Shown piece by piece: positions 18,134 to 26,455 of a stretch of 33,429 bases of DNA (the stretch's first letter is position 1; every line of letters begins with the position of its first letter). Position numbers and translations under genes: made by a program. Source of the DNA: Algicola sp. (GTDB lineage Bacteria > Bacteroidota > Bacteroidia > Flavobacteriales > Flavobacteriaceae). Location of the stretch: positions 6,050 through 39,478 of the forward strand of contig JAAEZL010000017.1 of the NCBI GenBank assembly GCA_018222875.1. The letters are read 5' to 3'. The notes beneath the pieces were generated by a model that worked only from the letters and a program-made list of their open reading frames with translations, did no database searches and was not told the origin of the DNA.

Positions 18134-18850
18134 ATGAATACAGCTTTTGGAAAACTTTACCTCATCCCAACACGATTAGGTGACAATCCACCTTTAGAAG
18201 TTTTACCTATTTCAGTAAAAAAAGTCATTGAAATAGTTGACGATTACATTGTCGAAAATGAAAAAACTGCAAGACGATTCATAAAAAAAATAGATTCCAG
18301 AAAGCAACAGTCGGTTTTAAAATTTGAAATTCTAAATAAATATACACAACCTGAAGAAATTCTGAATTTTCTTGACATTTGCAAAACAGGAAAACCCATG
18401 GGTTTACTCTCTGAAGCTGGATGTCCTGGAATAGCAGATCCTGGTGCAGATATTGTGAGATTAGCTCATGAAAATAATATTCAGGTTGTGCCTCTTGTTG
18501 GACCTTCATCAATTGTTCTCGCACTTATGAGTTCTGGAATGAATGGTCAGAGTTTTGCCTTTAATGGCTATATTCCTATAGATAAAAGTGAACGGAAAGC
18601 TGCACTTAAAAAGATGGAACGTATATCATATGAACAAAACCAAACACAACTTTTCATTGAAACACCATACCGAAACAACAAAATTATTGAAGACTTTTGT
18701 AATGCCTTACATCCACAAACAAGAGTTTGCATTGCCTGCGATATTACCTTACCTACAGAATACATCAAAACATTAACCGTTGACGAATGGAAACACGCTA
18801 ATGTAGATTTACATAAACGACCAGCTATTTTTGTAATTCACAAAGACTAA
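18134..18850 (+). CDS. SAM-dependent methyltransferase, RsmI/tetrapyrrole-methylase type
   Basis: A 238-residue protein of the tetrapyrrole methylase superfamily, closest in look to RsmI, which 2'-O-methylates C1402 of 16S rRNA. SAM-binding features are GLLSEAGCPGIADPGADIVR (about 95-114) and VVPLVGPSSIVLALMSSG. The N-terminal GKLYLIPTRLGDN replaces the usual LYVVATPIGN of RsmI. This is a shorter, variant clade, so the target may differ. It begins three bases after the sugar dehydrogenase and is followed by an A+T-rich palindrome. Confidence 0.85.
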   Translation: MNTAFGKLYLIPTRLGDNPPLEVLPISVKKVIEIVDDYIVENEKTARRFIKKIDSRKQQSVLKFEILNKYTQPEEILNFLDICKTGKPMGLLSEAGCPGIADPGADIVRLAHENNIQVVPLVGPSSIVLALMSSGMNGQSFAFNGYIPIDKSERKAALKKMERISYEQNQTQLFIETPYRNNKIIEDFCNALHPQTRVCIACDITLPTEYIKTLTVDEWKHANVDLHKRPAIFVIHKD

Positions 18851-18870
18851 TTTCTTTAAAGTTAAAGAAA
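18851..18870. repeat. Perfect AT-rich palindrome after the methyltransferase gene
   Basis: TTTCTTTAA (18851-18859) and TTAAAGAAA (18862-18870) are perfect inverted arms around AG. It starts right after the stop codon of the RsmI-like gene and lies about 35 bases upstream of a promoter-like element for the PIG-L gene. There is no T-tract after it, so it may be an operator-like site as easily as a transcript end. Confidence 0.5.
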
Positions 18871-18904
18871 CATTAAAACAAACCTCTTCCCTAGATTACT
18901 TTGC

Positions 18905-18912
18905 TATATTTG
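18905..18912 (+). promoter_or_regulatory. Candidate -7 element of the PIG-L gene
   Basis: TATATTTG matches TAnnTTTG exactly and lies 22 bases before the ATG at 18935. No TTG was found at the expected -33 distance. Confidence 0.4.
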
Positions 18913-18934
18913 AGTTTTAGCTAACTAATCTATT

Positions 18935-21439
18935 ATGCAAAGACCTTTACATTTTATAGTACTATTTCTACTTTCTTCATTAGTATCTTTTGCTCAGCAA
19001 CCCAAAAAACCAACCTCATCAGAGATTTATGAATCTATTAAAAAATTGAACTTTTTAGGTTCTGTTCTATATGTCGCAGCACATCCTGATGATGAAAACA
19101 CAAGACTCATTTCTTATATGTCTAATGAAGTAAAAGCCAGAACAGCTTATCTTTCATTAACCAGAGGTGATGGTGGACAAAATCTGGTGGGACCAGAAAT
19201 AAGAGAACTCTTAGGTGTGATTAGAACTCAAGAATTACTGGCTGCAAGACGAACGGATGGTGGTGAACAATTATTTACCAGAGCAAACGATTTTGGCTAT
19301 TCTAAACATCCCGATGAAACACTGGCTATCTGGAACAAAGAAGAAGTACTGAGTGATGTTGTTCTGGCCATCCGAAAGTTTAAACCAGACATTATTATTA
19401 ACCGATTCGACCATAGAAGTCCTGGTTCTACACATGGTCACCACACAAGTTCAGCGGTGCTGAGTATTGAAGCTTTTGATTTGGTTAGTGATAAAAACGC
19501 ATATCCAAATCAGTTGTCGTCAGTTGATGTTTGGCAACCTAAGCGTCTCTTTTTTAACACATCATGGTGGTTTTATGGAAGCCAGGAAAATTTTGAAAAA
19601 GCTGATAAAACCAACTTATTAGAAATTGATACAGGTGTTTATTTTCCAAGTAGCGGATTAAGCAATCCTGAAATTGCAGCGCTGAGTAGAAGTCAGCATA
19701 AATCTCAAGGGTTTGGCAGTACTGGAAGTCGTGGAACTCAAATTGAATACATCGAATTAATAAAAGGTGAATTACCTTCAGACAAAGCTAATCTTTTTGA
19801 AGGTATCGATACCTCTTGGACTCGAATTGAAGGTGGAAAAGCTATTGGCGATATTTTGCACGCTGTTCAGGAGAATTACGATTTTAAAAATCCTTCAGCT
19901 TCAATCCCAGAACTGGTCAGAGCTTACAAAGCTATTCAAGATTTAAAAGGTTCACACTGGAAAACAATTAAAACCGATGAAATTAAAGACATTATAGCAT
20001 CTTGCGCTGGATTATATCTTGAAGCAACTTCTAACACAAACCACACAGCTGCTGGTTCAAGTATAGATTTAAACATTGAAATTATAAATAGAAGCGACTC
20101 TAACATCAGCTTAAATAGCATTATCAATCCTAACGGTATTCAAATAGATAAAAACTTAAAGTTAGATAATAATACCAGTTATGAATTTAAAGAAACGCTA
20201 AACATCAATGCCAATCAAGATGTTTCAACACCTTACTGGCTTACTAAAAAAGGAAGTTTAGGCATGTATGCGGTTACAGATAAAAGTCTTATTGGTCAAC
20301 CTGAAACACCAAGTGCTTTAAATGTGACGTTTCATCTAAATATTGAAAATGTAAATCTATCCTACACAAAACCAATTGTTTATAAAACAAATGATCCCGT
20401 TAAAGGCGAAGTGTATAAACCTTTTGAGATTATTCCTGAAGCATCAGCAAAAATTTCTGAGCGTGTTATCATTTTAGATTCCGATGCGCAACGTGACATT
20501 GAAGTTGTTGTAAAAGCTGGACGTGACAATCTTGAAGGTTATGTGCAAATAGCACATCCAAATGACTGGAGTGTGTTTCCGGAAAAACAAAAAATTAATA
20601 TTACCAATCGAGGTCAGGAACAACGTTTAACTTTTACCGTTATTCCTCCAAAAGAACAAAGTGAAGGACTTTTAACTCCAATGGTTCATGTTGGTGAAAA
20701 AGTTTACACCAGAGAATTAATTGAAATTGATTATGACCATATTCCGTTTCAAACTGTTTTACTTCCTAGTGAGAGTAAAATTGTGCGATTAGACATTCAA
20801 AAACGTGGTGAAAACATAGGTTATATTGAAGGTGCTGGTGATGTTGTTCCAGAGAGTTTAAGACAAATTGGATATGATGTAACCATTATTGAACCTGAAG
20901 ACATTTCAGCAGAAAACTTAAATCGTTTCGACGCTATTGTGGTAGGAATTAGGGCTTACAATACGGTTGAAGCCTTGAAGTTTAAGCAGCAAATCCTTTT
21001 TGATTATGTCGCTCAAGGCGGAAATATGATTGTTCAATACAATACAAACCGAAGATTGAATGTAGATAACATTGCACCTTACGATTTAAAACTGTCACGC
21101 GATCGTGTAACAGATGAATTTGCAGAGGTGACTTTATTGGCATCAAACCACGAAGTGTTGAACTACCCAAACAAAATTACTGCCAAAGATTTTGAAGGAT
21201 GGACGCAGGAACGTGGCTTATACTTTCCGAATGAATGGTCAGAAGAGTTTACGCCTATTTTATCAATGAACGATAAAGACGAATCTGTAAAACACGGCAG
21301 TTTATTAGTCGCCAAACACGGAAAAGGGCATTATATATACACAGGCTTAAGTTTCTTCAGAGAATTCCCGGCAGGAGTTTCCGGAGCTTATCGTTTGTTT
21401 GCAAACATGTTATCGATAGGTAAAAACAACAGCAACTAA
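18935..21439 (+). CDS. Secreted PIG-L family deacetylase
   Basis: An 834-residue exported protein. A signal peptide (about 1-20, ending VSFAQQ) precedes a LmbE/PIG-L de-N-acetylase domain. Zinc ligands are in AAHPDDE (His50, Asp53) and STHGHHTSS (His167-His170). A beta-rich middle follows, and the last 200 residues resemble a ThuA/glutamine-amidotransferase-like fold (FDAIVVGIRAYNTVEALKF, GGNMIVQYNTN). Family members remove acetyl groups from amino sugars; the large extra domains suggest a surface glycan substrate. It is followed after 14 bases by the small membrane peptide gene and the symporter, so uptake of a product is plausible. Confidence 0.9.
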   Translation: MQRPLHFIVLFLLSSLVSFAQQPKKPTSSEIYESIKKLNFLGSVLYVAAHPDDENTRLISYMSNEVKARTAYLSLTRGDGGQNLVGPEIRELLGVIRTQELLAARRTDGGEQLFTRANDFGYSKHPDETLAIWNKEEVLSDVVLAIRKFKPDIIINRFDHRSPGSTHGHHTSSAVLSIEAFDLVSDKNAYPNQLSSVDVWQPKRLFFNTSWWFYGSQENFEKADKTNLLEIDTGVYFPSSGLSNPEIAALSRSQHKSQGFGSTGSRGTQIEYIELIKGELPSDKANLFEGIDTSWTRIEGGKAIGDILHAVQENYDFKNPSASIPELVRAYKAIQDLKGSHWKTIKTDEIKDIIASCAGLYLEATSNTNHTAAGSSIDLNIEIINRSDSNISLNSIINPNGIQIDKNLKLDNNTSYEFKETLNINANQDVSTPYWLTKKGSLGMYAVTDKSLIGQPETPSALNVTFHLNIENVNLSYTKPIVYKTNDPVKGEVYKPFEIIPEASAKISERVIILDSDAQRDIEVVVKAGRDNLEGYVQIAHPNDWSVFPEKQKINITNRGQEQRLTFTVIPPKEQSEGLLTPMVHVGEKVYTRELIEIDYDHIPFQTVLLPSESKIVRLDIQKRGENIGYIEGAGDVVPESLRQIGYDVTIIEPEDISAENLNRFDAIVVGIRAYNTVEALKFKQQILFDYVAQGGNMIVQYNTNRRLNVDNIAPYDLKLSRDRVTDEFAEVTLLASNHEVLNYPNKITAKDFEGWTQERGLYFPNEWSEEFTPILSMNDKDESVKHGSLLVAKHGKGHYIYTGLSFFREFPAGVSGAYRLFANMLSIGKNNSN

Positions 21440-21453
21440 ACACATTATAACAC

Positions 21454-21549
21454 ATGGAAAAGTATAAATGGAATAGAATGTACACGCTTGTACTGCTCGC
21501 TAATGTCATTTACATTGTTGCATTTTACTTCATAACAAAAGCCTTTTAA
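21454..21549 (+). CDS. Small membrane protein (31 residues) ahead of the symporter
   Basis: A short open frame from ATG 21454 to TAA 21549 encodes 31 residues: a basic start (MEKYKWNRMY) followed by one hydrophobic helix (TLVLLANVIYIVAFYFITKAF). It sits 14 bases after the PIG-L gene and one base before the symporter ATG, filling the gap exactly. Its position and topology resemble the small accessory membrane proteins encoded before some sodium:solute symporters, such as YhdT/DUF485-like partners. The match is by analogy only. Confidence 0.7.
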   Translation: MEKYKWNRMYTLVLLANVIYIVAFYFITKAF

Positions 21550-21550
21550 A

Positions 21551-23209
21551 ATGCAAACTTTAGATTGGATTATACTTATCAGTACGCTGTTACTCATTGT
21601 TGTTTATGGAACCTATCAGTCTCGTGGCAGCAAAAATGTAAAAGATTATCTAAAAGGTGGAAATACTTCCAAATGGTGGACAATCGGTTTGTCTGTTATG
21701 GCAACACAAGCAAGCGCTATTACCTTTCTTTCTACTCCTGGTCAGGCGTTTAACGACGGAATGGGATTTGTGCAATTCTATTTTGGCTTACCTATTGCCA
21801 TGGTCGTCATTTGTATGGTTTTTATTCCTTTATACCATCGACTGAAGGTTTATACTGCCTACGAATTTCTCGAAAACAGATTCGACTTAAAAACCAGAAC
21901 ATTAACTGCCATCCTGTTTTTAATTCAGCGTGGATTAGCGGCTGGTATTACCATTTTTGCGCCAGCAATTATCCTTTCTGCCGTTTTAGGATGGAATTTG
22001 CTGCTACTCAATATTATTATTGGTGTTTTGGTCATCATATATACCGTTTCCGGTGGAACTAAAGCCGTTAATGTGACTCAAAAACATCAAATGATTGTGA
22101 TTTTTACAGGAATGATTATTGCTTTTGTATTAATCATTACGAAACTGCCTGCGGATATTACATTTACAAAAGCATTAGACATTGCTGGTGCAAGTGGAAA
22201 AATGGAAGTTTTAGATTTTTCTTTCAATCTTGACAATCGCTATACAGTTTGGAGTGGTCTTATTGGCGGAACCTTTTTGATGCTATCTTACTTTGGAACA
22301 GATCAAAGTCAGGTTCAACGCTATCTTTCCGGAAAGTCATTAAAAGAAATGCAAATTGGCATGATGTTCAACGGACTTCTAAAAGTACCAATGCAATTTT
22401 TTATACTCATGGTTGGTGTGATGGTCTTTGTGTTTTATCAGTTTAACCAAGCTCCTGTTAATTTTAATCCGACAGCTACTGATTTGGTTTTAAATTCTGA
22501 ATATGCTGAGGCCTACAAAACAATTCAGGATAAACAACAACTCATATTTGAAGAAAAACAACTGCTTATTAACGCGTTTGTTGATACTAATAACAAGGAG
22601 ATTTCAAAAGAGATTGCTGCTTTAAACACCTCAAATGAAGAACTTAGAGCTGATGCCAGAGTATTGATTGACAAGGCTGGAGAAGCGAAAAATTTAAAGG
22701 TTGAGAGTAATGATAAAGATTATGTGTTTATTCATTTTATATTAAACAACTTGCCAAGAGGTCTAATAGGTTTGTTGTTGGCAGTCATATTAAGTGCTGC
22801 TATGTCCAGCACAGCAAGTGAATTAAATGCATTAGCCAGTACAACTACCATGGATTTATATAAACGAAATATGCCTGAGAGATCAGAAACCGAAATGGTT
22901 AACGTATCGAAATGGTTTACTTTGGGTTGGGGAATTGTAGCTATTGGAGTCGCCTGTGTTGCTAATCTTGCTGAAAATTTAATCCAGCTGGTCAATATTA
23001 TTGGTTCTATTTTTTACGGAAATGTTCTCGGTATATTTTTACTGGGATTCTTTTTCAAATTTGTAAAAGGGAATGCTGTATTTACGGCAGCTTTAATCAC
23101 ACAACTTCTGGTAATCGCATTGTTTTTATTAAATGAATTTGAAATCATTAACCTTCCGTTCCTTTGGTTAAACTTTTTAGGTTGTGTGATTGTAATTGGA
23201 ATTGCTTGA
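21551..23209 (+). CDS. Sodium:solute symporter (SSS family)
   Basis: A 552-residue transporter of the LeuT-fold SSS family. About 13 hydrophobic helices are visible. The first helix is followed by the conserved KDYLKGGNTSKWWTIGLSVMATQASAITFLSTPG, and sodium-site features include AVILSAAMSSTASELNALASTTTMDLYKR. A hydrophilic, coiled-coil-like loop of about 80 residues (about 325-395) is inserted between helices. The chain ends in the last helix at GCVIVIGIA; reading through the TGA gives 14 more codons, so the C-terminus may be slightly truncated. The substrate is unknown. The gene neighbourhood suggests an amino sugar or similar compound. Confidence 0.92.
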   Translation: MQTLDWIILISTLLLIVVYGTYQSRGSKNVKDYLKGGNTSKWWTIGLSVMATQASAITFLSTPGQAFNDGMGFVQFYFGLPIAMVVICMVFIPLYHRLKVYTAYEFLENRFDLKTRTLTAILFLIQRGLAAGITIFAPAIILSAVLGWNLLLLNIIIGVLVIIYTVSGGTKAVNVTQKHQMIVIFTGMIIAFVLIITKLPADITFTKALDIAGASGKMEVLDFSFNLDNRYTVWSGLIGGTFLMLSYFGTDQSQVQRYLSGKSLKEMQIGMMFNGLLKVPMQFFILMVGVMVFVFYQFNQAPVNFNPTATDLVLNSEYAEAYKTIQDKQQLIFEEKQLLINAFVDTNNKEISKEIAALNTSNEELRADARVLIDKAGEAKNLKVESNDKDYVFIHFILNNLPRGLIGLLLAVILSAAMSSTASELNALASTTTMDLYKRNMPERSETEMVNVSKWFTLGWGIVAIGVACVANLAENLIQLVNIIGSIFYGNVLGIFLLGFFFKFVKGNAVFTAALITQLLVIALFLLNEFEIINLPFLWLNFLGCVIVIGIA

Positions 23210-23273
23210 TTACTTCAAAGCATGAATAGAAATACGACACTTTCGGAAGTATAAAATACGGATGTAATCAAAT

Positions 23274-23310
23274 AAAAAAGACCTTACGAAAATCTCATAA
23301 GGTCTTTTTT
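23274..23310. terminator. Strong bidirectional terminator
   Basis: A perfect 13-base stem, AAAAAAGACCTTA (23274-23286) and TAAGGTCTTTTTT (23298-23310), with an 11-base loop. The A- and T-tracts at the two ends let it end transcription in both directions. It lies between the symporter and the convergent DUF2911 gene. Confidence 0.9.
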
Positions 23311-23323
23311 TATAAAGAAATTT

Positions 23324-23339
23324 AAGAGCGAAGCGCTCT
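23324..23339. repeat. Short GC-richer palindrome
   Basis: AGAGCG and CGCTCT flank AAG (about 23325-23339), just inside the end of the DUF2911 transcript and next to the strong terminator. On the minus strand it precedes the terminator and could strengthen it. It is short, and no second copy was seen here. Confidence 0.4.
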
Positions 23340-23354
23340 AAAAAATCTAATCTA

Positions 23355-24203
23355 TTACATTGCTCCCCATTCTTTTAGAGAGTCCATGTTCATCTTCACA
23401 TAATCATCATTCTTAGCTTCTTTAGCTCCAGCCATAGATGCTTTAGCTGCTGCAATAGCTTTATCTTTATTTCCAGCTTTAGCGTGAATTAGAGATTGCT
23501 GACGCAACCACCAGAAACGTGGTTGATCTTTAGTCATATCAATAGCCATATCAATCCATTTAACAGCTTGATTGATGTCTTTGTCAGCTTCTAAATAGTA
23601 ACGTGCTGCTGCATAATAATCCTCTGCTCCTGGTCCAGCCATAACTTTGTCGATAGAAGCTGAAACTGTCGTATCAGTTGGTACTTCAAACTTAACACCA
23701 ACATAAGCATCAGACCACATCATACCTAATACAGCTGAATCACTTGTTAAATCATCAAATGAAATGGTAAATGTTTCAATTTTCATTGGCATAGGATAAA
23801 CCTCTGCTGTAACTTTTGCCGCTACTTTGGTTTCATCCCAGTTTCTTGGTGTTCCCCAGTTTTCAGTATCTGAATAGAAATAAACCTCCCAGGATTTTTC
23901 TGAAGGTTTTACAAAAATTGCATAAGAACCTGCTTTAAGTGTTTGACCTCCTACAGTTACATCATCACTAAACGTAATCATTGTATTTTTGTTCGCTCCA
24001 GTTCTCCACATTTTATTGTAGGGAACCAAATCTCCAAATATAGTACGACCTCTCATATTTGGTCTCGAGTACTCAACAGACACATCTGTTAATCCCACTT
24101 TTTGTTCCACTTTTGCAGACGGACTAGGCTGTGGTGTTTCAATTTGAGCATTTATGCTGAATGTCATTGCAAATACAGCAAATACTAGTAATAGTTTTTT
24201 CAT
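23355..24203 (-). CDS. Exported DUF2911 protein
   Basis: A 282-residue exported protein with a cleavable signal peptide (KKLLLVFAVFAMTFSINAQ). The DUF2911 domain covers roughly residues 30-170 and includes the hallmark VEYSRPNMRGRTIFGDLVPYN and KMWRTGANKNTMITFSDDV. The C-terminal part holds TPR-like helices (about 195-280). The family is very common in Bacteroidota, and its biochemical role is unknown. It is divergently arranged with the TetR gene across 274 bases and ends at the shared terminator. Confidence 0.93.
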   Translation of the reverse strand: MKKLLLVFAVFAMTFSINAQIETPQPSPSAKVEQKVGLTDVSVEYSRPNMRGRTIFGDLVPYNKMWRTGANKNTMITFSDDVTVGGQTLKAGSYAIFVKPSEKSWEVYFYSDTENWGTPRNWDETKVAAKVTAEVYPMPMKIETFTISFDDLTSDSAVLGMMWSDAYVGVKFEVPTDTTVSASIDKVMAGPGAEDYYAAARYYLEADKDINQAVKWIDMAIDMTKDQPRFWWLRQQSLIHAKAGNKDKAIAAAKASMAGAKEAKNDDYVKMNMDSLKEWGAM

Positions 24204-24295
24204 GATATTAGATTTAATGATTAGTTTTTTAATTCATGTAAATTTACAAACTAGATGAGCCTTAATTTGTTAATAAAACTATAAATTCCAATAGT

Positions 24296-24403
24296 GTATT
24301 CCTGTTAACCACACTTCAAAAAGGAATACCTGCAAAGTCGCAATTAACTTGATGATACTTTTTTGAGATGAATTCATAAGATTATCACACACCTTATGAT
24401 AAT
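24296..24403. repeat. Two inverted repeats in the DUF2911-TetR intergenic region
   Basis: The 274-base gap 24204-24477 holds three inverted repeats. Two are covered here: GTATTCCT (24296-24303) with AGGAATAC (24322-24329), and ATTATCA (24381-24387) with TGATAAT (24397-24403). The third is the long operator-like palindrome at 24418-24447. On the DUF2911 side, the minus strand has a near-consensus TAAATTTA around 24240. Confidence 0.5.
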
Positions 24404-24417
24404 GTCTTGTTAAATTT

Positions 24418-24447
24418 TGTTTAACTATTTAGATAAATAGTTAAACA
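24418..24447. promoter_or_regulatory. 30-base perfect palindrome, likely TetR operator
   Basis: Arms TGTTTAACTATTTA (24418-24431) and TAAATAGTTAAACA (24434-24447) are perfect reverse complements around GA. This is the size and symmetry expected for a dimeric TetR-type regulator. It ends 30 bases before the start of the TetR-like gene and just upstream of a TATATTTA element (24453-24460) that approximates the -7 consensus. Binding would block the promoter, which fits autoregulation of the whole cluster. Confidence 0.75.
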
Positions 24448-24452
24448 TTTTG

Positions 24453-24460
24453 TATATTTA
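24453..24460 (+). promoter_or_regulatory. Candidate -7 element of the TetR-photolyase cluster
   Basis: TATATTTA matches TAnnTTTG except for the last base and lies 17 bases before the ATG. The region 17-30 bases upstream, where a -33 element should be, is inside the palindrome. Confidence 0.4.
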
Positions 24461-24477
24461 CATTATAATTACAAGTC

Positions 24478-25134
24478 ATGGCAAAAAAGAAAAACATTAC
24501 TAATAACGATATTATTACCTACTACATGGACTTTGTTCTTGAACATGGTCATCAACCTAAAACAGTCTACGCATTTGCTAAAGCTAATAACTTTGAAGAG
24601 CAAAAGTTTTATGAGTTTTATGGTTCATTTGAAGTTATTGAAAAACATATATTTAAAGCGTTTTATGACAACACAATTCATGCTTTAGAAAAAAATGAAG
24701 ATTATATGTCTTTTGATGCTCGTAATAAATTACTAAGCTTCTACTTTACATTCTTTGAAAACCTAACAGCTAACAGAAGCTATGTTATTTATGCGTTAGA
24801 AAAGCATAAAAACAGTCTAAAGGGGCTTCAGTTACTTTCAGAATTGAAACATGCTTTTACAAATTACATTGAGCATTTAGGTATCGAATTAATAGAAATA
24901 AAACAAGAGCAAATCGACAGAATTCAACGTCGTGGTTTAAAAGAAACGGCTTGGCTTCAACTATTGCTCACCATGAAGTTCTGGATGGATGATTCATCTG
25001 CCGGATTTGAAAAAACAGACATATTTATCGAAAAGTCAGTCAATACAACCTTCGATGTCCTAGATGTTGCTCCAATAAGAAGCTTAATTGATTTTGGAAA
25101 ATTTATCTACAAGGAAAAAATCCACATGAACTAA
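24478..25134 (+). CDS. TetR-like transcriptional regulator
   Basis: A 218-residue all-helical protein with the layout of TetR-family repressors. A divergent helix-turn-helix occupies about residues 8-55 (NDIITYYMDFVLEHGHQPKTVYAFAK, then NNFEEQKFYEFYGSFEVIEKHIF, the typical recognition-helix-plus-Phe pattern). The ligand/dimer domain fills the rest. The N-terminal motif is weaker than in classical TetR proteins. It is the first gene of the photolyase cluster, right behind a perfect 30-base palindrome that it probably binds. The ABC1-kinase gene follows within 10 bases. The inducing signal is unknown; a light- or oxidation-derived ligand would fit the cluster. Confidence 0.82.
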   Translation: MAKKKNITNNDIITYYMDFVLEHGHQPKTVYAFAKANNFEEQKFYEFYGSFEVIEKHIFKAFYDNTIHALEKNEDYMSFDARNKLLSFYFTFFENLTANRSYVIYALEKHKNSLKGLQLLSELKHAFTNYIEHLGIELIEIKQEQIDRIQRRGLKETAWLQLLLTMKFWMDDSSAGFEKTDIFIEKSVNTTFDVLDVAPIRSLIDFGKFIYKEKIHMN

Positions 25135-25144
25135 ATTGTCTCAA

Positions 25145-26455
25145 ATGAAAACCATAGATAAAATTCCAACCTCTAAAATACAACGTGCCACCAAATTAGT
25201 TTCAACTGGAGCTAAAGTTGGTGTTAATTACCTCAAGTATTACGGAGATAAAATCACCAAAACTGAATTAGAAGCAAAAGAGCGTTTAAATGTTAATAAC
25301 GCTTCTGATATTTACGATGGACTCAAGCAATTAAAAGGCAGTGCACTCAAAGTAGCGCAAATGCTAAGCATGGAAAAAAGCATCATGCCTCAGGCTTATG
25401 TTGAAAAATTCTCTTTAGCTCAATTTTCTGTACCTCCACTCTCACCTCCTTTGGTGATAAAAACGTTTAAAAAATATTTTGGAAAACTTCCAAACGAATT
25501 ATATGATACTTTTAACGCAACGTCTGTAAACGCTGCCAGCATCGGACAAGTCCATCTGGCAACTAAGGATGGGAAAAAACTTGCTGTGAAAATCCAATAC
25601 CCAGGCGTTGCAGAAAGTATCGCATCAGATCTTGCTATGGTAAAACCAATAGCCATGAGCATGTTCAACATTAAAGGAAAAGGATCTGATAAATACTTTA
25701 AAGAAGTTGAAAATAAACTGGTTGAAGAAACCGATTACATTCTTGAAGTTCAACAAAGTAAAGAAATCGTAGATGCTTGTAGTCATATTCCAAATTTGAA
25801 ATTTCCGAAATATTACGAAGCACTTTCGAATGAGAGAATTATCACCATGGATTATATGGTTGGTGAACACCTTTCTGAGTTTGTTTCTCACAATACGAAT
25901 CAGGACATATCAAATCAATTAGGTCAGGCATTATGGGATTTCTACATGTTTCAAATTCATAATCTTAAAAAAGTACATGCAGATCCACATCCTGGAAATT
26001 TTTTAATTTCCGAAGATGCGCAACTCATCGCTTTAGATTTTGGTTGTATGAAAACCATTCCTGAAGAATTTTATATACCTTATTTTGAATTAGCAAAAGA
26101 AGAAAACATTACCAATAAAACGTATTTTAAGAATAAGCTTTACGAACTTGAAATTTTACGTGAAGATGATTCAAAACAAGAGATAGCGTTTTTTACAGAA
26201 ATGTTTCATGAGATGCTAAGCCTGTTCACACAACCATTACATGCAGAAATTTTTGATTTTTCAGATGATAAATTCTTCGGAAAAATTGCAGAATTAGGAG
26301 AAAAATATTCTAAAAACACTGAACTCAGAAAAATGAACGCAAACAGAGGCTCTAAACATTTTATTTACATGAACAGAACTTTCTTTGGTTTATACAATTT
26401 GATGTTTGATTTAAAAGCTAAAGATATCCGAATCAATAATTTTCAGACCTTGTAA
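25145..26455 (+). CDS. ABC1/UbiB/AarF-family atypical kinase
   Basis: A 436-residue ABC1-type protein (439 if the in-frame TTG at 25136 is used). Family marks are the helical KxGQ-type region KGSALKVAQMLSMEKSIMP, the Ala-rich nucleotide loop NAASIGQVHLA, the Lys in KKLAVKIQYPG (about 149), the catalytic HADPHPGNF (about Asp280), and DFG in ALDFGCMK (about 298). Relatives act in ubiquinone or other lipid/quinone metabolism as ATPases rather than protein kinases. Flavobacteria generally use menaquinone, so the role here is open. It overlaps the flavin reductase start as TAATG. Confidence 0.92.
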   Translation: MKTIDKIPTSKIQRATKLVSTGAKVGVNYLKYYGDKITKTELEAKERLNVNNASDIYDGLKQLKGSALKVAQMLSMEKSIMPQAYVEKFSLAQFSVPPLSPPLVIKTFKKYFGKLPNELYDTFNATSVNAASIGQVHLATKDGKKLAVKIQYPGVAESIASDLAMVKPIAMSMFNIKGKGSDKYFKEVENKLVEETDYILEVQQSKEIVDACSHIPNLKFPKYYEALSNERIITMDYMVGEHLSEFVSHNTNQDISNQLGQALWDFYMFQIHNLKKVHADPHPGNFLISEDAQLIALDFGCMKTIPEEFYIPYFELAKEENITNKTYFKNKLYELEILREDDSKQEIAFFTEMFHEMLSLFTQPLHAEIFDFSDDKFFGKIAELGEKYSKNTELRKMNANRGSKHFIYMNRTFFGLYNLMFDLKAKDIRINNFQTL

